6,844 bases of DNA from Clostridiales bacterium (GTDB lineage: Bacteria > Bacillota > Clostridia > Lachnospirales > Lachnospiraceae), in contig JAJQBV010000072.1 of assembly GCA_021203115.1 (NCBI GenBank), forward strand, positions 1-6,844, given 5' to 3'. Below are positions 1 through 5,949 of this stretch, piece by piece; the first letter of the stretch is position 1, and each line of letters opens with the position of its first letter. The notes under the pieces are model-generated. The model searched no databases. It was not told the DNA's origin and saw nothing but the letters and a program-made list of their open reading frames with translations. The translations under genes were made by a program, and so were the position numbers.

Positions 1-60
1 ATATAATAATTATTTGGCACAAATTTTATGAAATATTTATATATCCTTCGCCGTGCCCGT
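1..60. other. AT-rich sequence after the ABC operon
   Basis: The 60 nt after the last ABC stop turn sharply AT-rich. They contain only a weak 5-bp pair, GGCAC/GTGCC (16-20 and 53-57), around a 32-nt loop. I see no convincing terminator or gene. The operon may end just outside the window. Confidence 0.4.
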
Positions 61-1809
61 CTAAGCATCAAACTGGCTGTTGTACAGCCTGTGATAAAAC
101 CCGCCTGCCGCCAGAAGCTCCTCATGGGTTCCCTGCTCAATGATTTTCCCGTCCCGCATGACGAGAATGCGGTCAGCGTTCCGGATCGTCGAGAGGCGGT
201 GCGCCACAATAAAGCTGGTGCGTCCGCGCATAAGCTTCTCAAACGTATCCTGTATGCGGATCTCCGTCCGGGTATCGATGGAGGATGTCGCCTCGTCCAG
301 AATCAGCATCGGCGGATGGCAGAGCATCACTCTGGCAATCGAGATGAGCTGTTTCTGTCCCTGCGAAAGACTGCCGCCGTCCTCGCCGATGACGGTGTCG
401 TAGCCCTGCGGAAGCCTGCGGATGAAGCCGTGGGCATAGGAGGCTTTCGCCACCGCCTCGACCTCCTCATCAGTGGCGTCCGGCCGCCCCATCCGGATGT
501 TGTCGCGGATCGTCCCCGCGAAAAGCCAGGTATCCTGAAGCACCATGCCGTAATGCCGCCGCAGGCTTTTCCGGGTCAGATGCCGGATATCGTACTCCTC
601 CACGGTGACACTGCCGCCATCCACATCGTAAAACCGCATCAGCAGATTGATCAGCGTCGTCTTTCCGCAGCCGGTCGGCCCCACAATGGCAATGCGCTGC
701 CCCGGTTTGACATCCAGATTCAGCTCCTCGATCAGGCGCTGGGCGGGGTTATAGGAGAAATCCACATCCTGAAGCCTCACCCTTCCCTTTACCTCTTCCA
801 GTTCAACGGCGTCCGCGTCATCCGGAACCTGCGGTTCCTCCTCGATCAGCTCAAAAATCCGCGCCGCACAGGCAAGGGCATTCTGCAGCTCTGTGATCAC
901 GCCGGAGATCTCGTTAAACGGCTTGGTATACTGGTTTGCATAGCTTAAAAAAGCAGAAAGCCCGCCGACCGTCATCCCGCCGGAAATCACGGCCAGGGCG
1001 CCGGTCAGTGCCACCCCCGCGTAGACAATGCTGTTGACAAACCGCGTGCACGGATTTGTCAGGGAGGAGAAAAAGGTCGCCTGCAAAGAGCACTTCTCCA
1101 GACGGTCATTGATCTCATCAAACCGGCTCTGCGCCTCCTCCTCATAGGAGAACGCCTGCACCACCTTCTGGTTCCCCACCATCTCATCGATCAGGGCGGT
1201 CTGCTCCGCACGGGTCTCGGACTGCAGCTTAAACATATCATAGGTATGCTTCGCGATAAACCGCGCCACCAGAAGGGAAACCGGCGTCAGCCCCACGACG
1301 ACAAGCGTGATCAGCGGGTGAATCGTCAGCATGAAAATCAGGGTTCCCACAATGGTCACCACGCCGGTAAACAGCTGTGTAAATCCCATCAGGAGACCGT
1401 CCGCAAACTGATCCACATCCGCGATGACCCGGCTCACAATACCGCCGGAGGAATGGCTGTCCAGAAACTTCAGGGGGAGAATCTGGATTTTCTCAAACGC
1501 CTGATTGCGCACATCGCGGATCACCTGATAGGTCACCTTGTTGTTGATCGTATTCATGATCCACTGGAGCACCGCGGTCGTCACGGCGACAACACCGATC
1601 CGGATCAGGATTCGCAGAATATTCTCAAAATCCACCAGCCCCTGCGCCACGATCCGATCGATGGCGCGGCCCACCAGAATCGGGATGTACAGCGTCAATG
1701 CGACGGTCACCGCGGCAAGCAGAATTGAAACCGCAACCCAGAATTTATATACACTGATATACTGCAGGGCTTTCCGCAGGGTGCCGCCCCGGTCTTTCAT
1801 TTTTTTCAT
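61..1809 (-). CDS. ABC exporter half-transporter, catalytic subunit (TMD-NBD)
   Basis: This 582-residue protein is a type IV (multidrug/lipid exporter-like) ABC half-transporter that should sit in the cytoplasmic membrane and use ATP to export a substrate. The N-terminal half is a membrane domain with about six hydrophobic segments (first near residues 24-46, others near 64-86, 140-186 and 255-290). The ATPase domain starts near 340. It has Walker A GPTGCGKT (377-384), Q-loop Gln425, signature LSQGQ (481-485), Walker B MLILDEA (501-507) with catalytic Glu506, and H-loop His537. The signature departs from LSGGQ at its third residue. The start overlaps the stop of the preceding ABC gene by 4 nt (ATGA), and an AGGAGGT site lies 9 nt upstream, so M1 is preferred over M4. 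With its partner it should form a BmrC/BmrD- or TM287/288-type heterodimer. The substrate (drug, lipid or peptide) cannot be told from sequence. Confidence 0.95.
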   Translation of the reverse strand: MKKMKDRGGTLRKALQYISVYKFWVAVSILLAAVTVALTLYIPILVGRAIDRIVAQGLVDFENILRILIRIGVVAVTTAVLQWIMNTINNKVTYQVIRDVRNQAFEKIQILPLKFLDSHSSGGIVSRVIADVDQFADGLLMGFTQLFTGVVTIVGTLIFMLTIHPLITLVVVGLTPVSLLVARFIAKHTYDMFKLQSETRAEQTALIDEMVGNQKVVQAFSYEEEAQSRFDEINDRLEKCSLQATFFSSLTNPCTRFVNSIVYAGVALTGALAVISGGMTVGGLSAFLSYANQYTKPFNEISGVITELQNALACAARIFELIEEEPQVPDDADAVELEEVKGRVRLQDVDFSYNPAQRLIEELNLDVKPGQRIAIVGPTGCGKTTLINLLMRFYDVDGGSVTVEEYDIRHLTRKSLRRHYGMVLQDTWLFAGTIRDNIRMGRPDATDEEVEAVAKASYAHGFIRRLPQGYDTVIGEDGGSLSQGQKQLISIARVMLCHPPMLILDEATSSIDTRTEIRIQDTFEKLMRGRTSFIVAHRLSTIRNADRILVMRDGKIIEQGTHEELLAAGGFYHRLYNSQFDA

Positions 1810-3608
1810 ACAGCCGGCACCTCCTCTCCCGCCTCCTTCGCATCTGTGCTGTCCATCGAATCATGAAACTGGGAGTCGTAAATCTCCCGATACACCTCGC
1901 AGGTCTTCAACAGATCCTCATGTCTTCCGATCCCGACGACACGTCCGTCATCCAGCACCACGATTTTGTCCGCGTGGCGGATGGAAGAGGTCCGCTGGGA
2001 GACCAGAAACAACGTCGGCCGCGGCTCCATCGCCGCGATCGCCTTGCGGAGCGCGGCATCCGTGGCATAATCCAGCGCGGAGGAGCTGTCATCCAGTATC
2101 AGAATCTCCGGCTTCCGTATCAAAGCCCGCGCGATCGTAAGGCGCTGGCGCTGTCCCCCGGAAAAATTCTTTCCGCCCTGCTCCACCGGGCTGTCCAGCC
2201 CTTCTCCCTTTTTTTCAAGAATTTCAAGAATCTGTGCCGTCTCCAGAGCCGCCCGCATTTCCTCCTCCGTCGCGTCCTTTTTGCCCCAGAGGAGATTCTC
2301 GCGGATTGTTCCCGCAAACAGCACGGCCTTCTGCGGGACAACACCGATCTGTCCCCGCAGCGCTTTCAGATTATACTCCCGGACATCCGTGCCGTTCACC
2401 AACACCTGTCCCTGTTCGCAATCATAAAAGCGCGGAATCAGGTTGACCAGAGAGGATTTCCCCGAACCCGTTCCCCCGATGATGCCCACCGTCTCCACGG
2501 GATTCACGGAGAAATGGATATCCGACAGTGCCTCATCGTAGGCCTCCGGATAGCGCAGGCAGGCATGGCGAAACTCCACGGCGGGAACCCCCTCCGCGGC
2601 CGCTCGTTCGGACATTTCCCCCCGGCTTTCGTCTGTTTCTCCCGTTTTCTCCCCGTCCGTCACCGTCGGCTCGATCTCAAGCACCGCCTGAATCCGGTTT
2701 CCGCACGCGATGGAGCGCGTGACATTGATGATCAGATTCGCCAGTTTGACCAGCTCCGTCAGGATCTGCGCCATGTAGTTATAGAGGGCGACGACGGCTC
2801 CCTGCGTCAGCAGCCCCATGTCCACCCGGAGCGCGCCCACCCAGATCAGGGCAATGATCGCTCCATTGACAATCACATAGGTCACCGGATTCAGGAGCGC
2901 CATGATCCGGCCGACAAACTTCTGCATATTCGTCAGGTTCTGATTTTTCTCACGGAAACCGTGAACCTGTTCCTCCTCCTTGCAGAATGCCCGCAGGACG
3001 CGGACGCCGGTCAGGTTTTCTCTCGTCTGCGTGAGAACGCCGTCCAGCCGGTTCTGAACCTTCCGGTACAGAGGAATGCTGGCAAACATAATGCCGAAAA
3101 CCACCACCGCCAGCGCCGGAATATCCACCACGAACACCATCGCCGCCTTCACATCCACCGTGAAGGCCATAACCATCGCGCCGAGGATCACAAACGGCGA
3201 GCGCAGCAGCAGCCGGAGCGTCAGATTCAGTCCCGACTGCACCTGATTCATATCGCTGGTCAGCCGGGTGATCAGCGTGGATGTCCCGCTGGTATCCAGC
3301 TCCGCCCATGAGAGCGACTGGATCCGGGCAAACAGGACCTGCCGCAGCTTTTTTACAAAAAGAACGGCCGCCTTCGCTGCAAAATACTGTGCCGTGACGG
3401 AAAACGCCAGACCCACCGCGGCCAGAAGGATCAGAATCCCCACCATCCGCAGAATATAGCGGGTGTCACCGTCGGCAATCCCCACATCGATGATCGTCGC
3501 GACGACCAGTGGCACAAAAAGCTCCAGCGTGGCTTCCAGCAGCTTAAACAGCGGCGCCAGTATCGTTTCTTTTTTATAGTCTTTCAGGTAAACAAGCAGT
3601 TTTTTCAT
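1806..3608 (-). CDS. ABC exporter half-transporter, degenerate-site subunit (TMD-NBD)
   Basis: This 600-residue half-transporter is the first gene of the ABC pair. The membrane domain covers about residues 15-305, with hydrophobic segments near 16-42, 55-78, 135-180 and 240-290. The ATPase domain starts near 343. It has Walker A GGTGSGKS (378-385), Q-loop Gln426, an intact signature FSGGQ (482-486) and Walker B ILILDD. Asp507 stands where the catalytic Glu is expected, and the switch His is Gln538 (VSQRT). These two changes mark the non-hydrolytic site of heterodimeric exporters. A charged linker of about 30 residues (314-341), rich in Glu, Thr and Gly, joins the two domains, and the C-terminal tail after residue 582 is acidic. 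M1 (MKKLLVYLKDYKKE) fits the usual start of this family, and an in-frame TAA lies 27 nt upstream. No well-spaced ribosome binding site precedes it. Its last codons encode the Shine-Dalgarno site of the next gene. Confidence 0.95.
   Translation of the reverse strand: MKKLLVYLKDYKKETILAPLFKLLEATLELFVPLVVATIIDVGIADGDTRYILRMVGILILLAAVGLAFSVTAQYFAAKAAVLFVKKLRQVLFARIQSLSWAELDTSGTSTLITRLTSDMNQVQSGLNLTLRLLLRSPFVILGAMVMAFTVDVKAAMVFVVDIPALAVVVFGIMFASIPLYRKVQNRLDGVLTQTRENLTGVRVLRAFCKEEEQVHGFREKNQNLTNMQKFVGRIMALLNPVTYVIVNGAIIALIWVGALRVDMGLLTQGAVVALYNYMAQILTELVKLANLIINVTRSIACGNRIQAVLEIEPTVTDGEKTGETDESRGEMSERAAAEGVPAVEFRHACLRYPEAYDEALSDIHFSVNPVETVGIIGGTGSGKSSLVNLIPRFYDCEQGQVLVNGTDVREYNLKALRGQIGVVPQKAVLFAGTIRENLLWGKKDATEEEMRAALETAQILEILEKKGEGLDSPVEQGGKNFSGGQRQRLTIARALIRKPEILILDDSSSALDYATDAALRKAIAAMEPRPTLFLVSQRTSSIRHADKIVVLDDGRVVGIGRHEDLLKTCEVYREIYDSQFHDSMDSTDAKEAGEEVPAV
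1819..1825 (-). promoter_or_regulatory. Shine-Dalgarno site of the second ABC gene
   Basis: AGGAGGT lies 9 nt before the ATG at 1809, inside the last codons (Glu-Glu-Val) of the upstream ABC gene. With the ATGA stop/start overlap it points to coupled translation, which would help make the two subunits in equal amounts. Confidence 0.85.
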
Positions 3609-3677
3609 AATATCCGTATTAGTATACCCACCTTAAGCTGTTTTAAGACAGGATATTCCTCCTATACTTTCGCACAC
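3609..3677 (-). promoter_or_regulatory. Leader/promoter region of the ABC exporter operon
   Basis: This is the whole gap between the terminator of the MgsA-like gene and the first ABC start, so a promoter for the ABC pair is expected here. A good -10 candidate, TATACT, is at 3621-3626. The best -35 I can offer is CTGTCT at 3646-3651, with a long 19-bp spacer. A short dyad, CTTAA-6 nt-TTAAG (3632-3647), lies largely in that spacer and could be an operator. If this -10 is used, transcription would begin only about 4-6 nt before the ATG. The only Shine-Dalgarno-like strings are AAGGTGG (3628-3634), 19 nt from the ATG, and AGGAGGA (3657-3663), further away. The choice of promoter is inference. 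Confidence 0.4.
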
Positions 3678-3724
3678 AAAAAATCCCTGCAGCATTTCAG
3701 GAACAGCGATCCATGCTGCAGGGA
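3678..3724 (-). terminator. Intrinsic terminator after the MgsA-like gene
   Basis: Read on the minus strand, a perfect 12-bp stem TCCCTGCAGCAT / ATGCTGCAGGGA (arms 3713-3724 and 3684-3695) with a 17-nt loop is followed at once by six T residues (3678-3683). It begins about 33 nt after the stop at 3758. There is no T-run on the other side, so it works in the minus direction only. It should separate the ATPase/nuclease/MgsA-like transcript from the ABC operon. Confidence 0.92.
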
Positions 3725-3757
3725 AACTCTTCACTCACAGAAAGCGTACCCGCCAAT

Positions 3758-4153
3758 CTACTTATACATCTCGCGCCAGTCCAGATCTCCGCGATCCAGC
3801 GCCAGCACGAGAATCTCTGCCGTCGCCAGATTCGTGGCCATCGGGATATTGTGCAGGTCACACTGCTTCTGGATATTGGCAATCGCGATATCTCTCGTAT
3901 TCGTGGACATCGGATCACTCAGAAAAATCACCAGATCAATAATGTTGCTCTCAATGTCCGCACTCAGCTGCTGCACTCCTCCGAGATGACCGGGCAGGTA
4001 TTTGTGCACGGTCATATTCGTGACTTCCTCAATCAATCTCCCTGTCGTGCCTGTTGCATACAGGGTATTCCTCCCCAAGATACCGCGGTACGCGATACAG
4101 AAGTTCTGCATCAGCTTCTTTTTCGACTCGTGCGCGATCAACCCAATATTCAT
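3758..4153 (-). CDS. mgsA: Methylglyoxal synthase-like protein, catalytic residues substituted
   Basis: This 131-residue cytosolic protein has the methylglyoxal synthase fold along its whole length. The family converts dihydroxyacetone phosphate to methylglyoxal and phosphate. An ungapped alignment with E. coli MgsA recalled from memory (offset 11 residues) gives His8 = His19, Lys12 = Lys23, the phosphate loop ATGTTG (33-38) = Thr45-Thr48, Asp80 = Asp91 and the conserved IPMATNLATAE block (103-113). The usual GGDQQ is GGVQQ, so catalytic Asp71 is Val60. His98 is Arg87 and Asp101 is Ala90. The symbol is given by homology only: the protein may bind a phosphorylated ligand without making methylglyoxal. 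The start at 4153 has an AAAGGG site 7 nt upstream (4161-4166), and the N-terminus (MNIGLIAHESKKK) is typical of clostridial members. The gene follows the metallohydrolase by 150 nt and ends at a strong terminator. Confidence 0.88.
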   Translation of the reverse strand: MNIGLIAHESKKKLMQNFCIAYRGILGRNTLYATGTTGRLIEEVTNMTVHKYLPGHLGGVQQLSADIESNIIDLVIFLSDPMSTNTRDIAIANIQKQCDLHNIPMATNLATAEILVLALDRGDLDWREMYK

Positions 4154-4229
4154 TCCGCTACCCTTTCAACACAATTCCTTCGCAGTTACAGATCCCCTCT
4201 GTGTTATGCTTTTAACAAACCCCTACGAA

Positions 4230-4261
4230 ATCATATTACCGTACTTTTTCGTCTAAAGCAA
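4230..4261 (-). promoter_or_regulatory. Possible promoter of the MgsA-like gene
   Basis: The AT-rich 150-nt gap between the metallohydrolase stop and the MgsA-like start holds two overlapping sigma-A-like options on the minus strand. One is TTTAGA (4252-4257), 16 bp, TATGAT (4230-4235). The other is TTGCTT (4256-4261), 17 bp, TAATAT (4233-4238). Either would give a leader of about 70 nt. I see no intrinsic terminator in this gap, so read-through from the upstream gene is also possible. Confidence 0.4.
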
Positions 4262-4303
4262 GCAAAAACAAACGAAAGAAGAAAATTTTCCACAATTATA
4301 TTG

Positions 4304-5902
4304 CTAACGATCCCACTTGTCGCAAAGGGCATTGACCTGATCCGCAAACTTAGCCAGATCCTTGTTGCTCCCCTCCCTGTTTTTCTGGATGACAGCCACC
4401 AGACGGCGGCCGGCCGCCAGCAGGCGGTCATATACGGTGGAGACGCCTTTCGCCTTGGACCGCTTCTCGGCGCGTTTCCTGCTGCCCAGCGCGATAAACG
4501 CTCCCTGCAGCAGATCATAGGCATCGCCGCTGTAAGGTGCGACCGCCGGTGCGCCGGTCTCCTGTGTCAAATGGGCGGCAAACTCGTCGGTCACGGCGTC
4601 CTCTCCGTGCACGACGAAAATCTGTCCCGGCTTCTTCTCCATCCCCTGCACCCATGCGGTCAGATGATCCCGATCTGCATGGCCGCTGATACCCGGCAGA
4701 TTCAGAATCTGTGCGCGCACCTGCACGGTCTCGCCGAAGAGCTTCACCTCCGTCGCACCGTTTAAGAGGCTGTGCCCCAGCGTTCCCGGCACCTGGTAGC
4801 CGACAAAGACGATGGTGCACTCCTCCCGCCAGAGGTTATGCTTCAGATGATGGCGGATGCGCCCGGCCTCGCACATGCCCGACGCGGAAATGATCACCTT
4901 CGGCTTTTTGTCAAAATTGATCGCTTTGGAATCCTCGCTGGTCACGGACTTTCGCAGCCCCGGAAACTGAATCGGGTTGAGGCCCTGCCGTATCATCTCC
5001 AGATCCTCCGCGCGGAAACACTCGCTGACATTCTCATTAAAGACATTGGTCGCCTCCACGGAAAGCGGGCTGTCCATGTATACTTCAAAGTCCGGAAACG
5101 CGGGGAGCATTCCATTCTGTTTGATCTGGCGCATATAATAGAGCATCTCCTGCGTCCTCCCCACGGAAAACGCCGGAATCACGACATTGCCGCCGCGGGA
5201 AAATGTCGCCGCGAGTACCTTCGCCAGCTCTGCGGCATAGTCCGGCGGCACAGAGTGCAAACGGTCTCCGTAGGTGGACTCGATGATCAGATAGTCCGCA
5301 TTGTCCGGAACCTCCGGGTCGCGGATCAGCGCGCGGTTCCCGTTGCCCAGATCGCCGGAGAAAACCAGCTTGCGCGTCTCATCCCCCTCCGTAACCCACA
5401 GCTCGATAAAGGAAGAGCCCAGCAGATGGCCGGCGTCCCGAAAGCAGACTGTCAGCTCCTCGCAGACTTTCACCTGCCGATCATAGGCACAGGGTTTGAA
5501 ATGCCGCAGGGTACCCTCCGCGTCGGCCAGCGTGTACATCGGCACGACCTCCGCCTTTCCCGCGCGCCGCGCCTTGCGGTTCTTCCACTCCGCTTCGGAC
5601 TCCTGAATGTGCGCGCTGTCCTTCAGCATGATATTGCACAACTGCGTCGTCGCGTTGGTCGCATAAATTTCTCCCCGGAAGCCGCGCGCATACAGAAGCG
5701 GCAGCAGGCCGGAGTGGTCGATGTGCGCATGCGTCACAAAGACATAGTCGACAGCCGCGGCGTTGACCGGAAGCTCCTGATTCTCGTAGATGTCCGCCCC
5801 CTGCTCCATCCCGCAATCGATCAGCGCATGTTTTCCCCCGAATTCCAGATAGTGGCAGCTGCCGGTCACCTCATGGGCAGCGCCGATAAAAGTGAGTTTC
5901 AT
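4304..5902 (-). CDS. MBL-fold/beta-CASP/RMMBL metallohydrolase, putative RNA nuclease
   Basis: This 532-residue protein belongs to the YSH1/CPSF-like group (COG1236) of zinc-dependent metallo-beta-lactamase enzymes that process RNA. Visible motifs are HAHIDH (58-63), AGH with His159, SGDLG with Asp184, IESTYGD (207-213), PAFSVGRTQE (243-252), the beta-CASP motif SGMCEAGRIRHH (341-352), SGHAD with His408, and VHGE with His432 in the C-terminal RMMBL region. All expected metal ligands appear present. About 60 residues after 472 form a basic, largely helical tail beginning with SRKRAEKRSK, which may contact RNA. The frame stays open upstream to an ATG at 6031, but that extension would overlap the DUF815 gene. 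The ATG at 5902 has AAGGAGG 6 nt upstream and begins with the family's usual MKLTFIGAAHEVTGS, so it is chosen. The substrate is unknown. It probably shares a transcript with the ATPase gene 47 nt upstream. Confidence 0.93.
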   Translation of the reverse strand: MKLTFIGAAHEVTGSCHYLEFGGKHALIDCGMEQGADIYENQELPVNAAAVDYVFVTHAHIDHSGLLPLLYARGFRGEIYATNATTQLCNIMLKDSAHIQESEAEWKNRKARRAGKAEVVPMYTLADAEGTLRHFKPCAYDRQVKVCEELTVCFRDAGHLLGSSFIELWVTEGDETRKLVFSGDLGNGNRALIRDPEVPDNADYLIIESTYGDRLHSVPPDYAAELAKVLAATFSRGGNVVIPAFSVGRTQEMLYYMRQIKQNGMLPAFPDFEVYMDSPLSVEATNVFNENVSECFRAEDLEMIRQGLNPIQFPGLRKSVTSEDSKAINFDKKPKVIISASGMCEAGRIRHHLKHNLWREECTIVFVGYQVPGTLGHSLLNGATEVKLFGETVQVRAQILNLPGISGHADRDHLTAWVQGMEKKPGQIFVVHGEDAVTDEFAAHLTQETGAPAVAPYSGDAYDLLQGAFIALGSRKRAEKRSKAKGVSTVYDRLLAAGRRLVAVIQKNREGSNKDLAKFADQVNALCDKWDR

Positions 5903-5908
5903 ACCTTC

Positions 5909-5915
5909 CCTCCTT
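5909..5915 (-). promoter_or_regulatory. Shine-Dalgarno site fixing the metallohydrolase start
   Basis: AAGGAGG with a 6-nt spacer precedes the ATG at 5902. This decides for the 532-residue start over the longer open frame that begins at 6031. Confidence 0.88.
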
Positions 5916-5919
5916 GGCT

Positions 5920-5946
5920 GGGAAATTGTGAGACTTGCAATTTCCC
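5920..5946 (-). promoter_or_regulatory. Intercistronic hairpin before the metallohydrolase gene
   Basis: GGGAAATTG (5920-5928) and CAATTTCCC (5938-5946) form a perfect 9-bp inverted repeat with a 9-nt loop. It fills most of the 47-nt gap between the ATPase stop and the metallohydrolase start and ends 4 nt before the AAGGAGG site. No T-run follows on either strand, so it is not a standard intrinsic terminator. It could be an mRNA processing or stabilising hairpin, a translation control element or a protein-binding dyad. The structure is seen; the role is inference. Confidence 0.6.
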
Positions 5947-5949
5947 TTA

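Noticed and set aside
16..57. GGCAC/GTGCC pair as a terminator of the ABC operon
   Set aside because: There are only 5 bp around a 32-nt AT-rich loop and no clean T-run after it.
28..948. A 306-codon open frame on the plus strand opposite the last ABC gene
   Set aside because: It is a shadow of the NBD coding sequence, with no recognisable domain in the translation.
1863..3311. A 482-codon open frame on the plus strand opposite the first ABC gene
   Set aside because: It is antisense to a protein with a full set of ABC motifs. Its translation is rich in Arg, His and Gln with no recognisable domain, which is typical of the reverse frame of GC-rich genes.
4188..4202. ACAGA-GGGGA-TCTGT hairpin in the leader of the MgsA-like gene
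   Set aside because: A 5-bp stem with a 5-nt loop is too weak to call a regulatory element, and no riboswitch-like architecture surrounds it.
4281..4290. Palindrome GAAAATTTTC after the metallohydrolase stop
   Set aside because: It is short and AT-only in its core with no loop, so it is neither a stable hairpin nor a terminator. It is expected by chance in an AT-rich gap.
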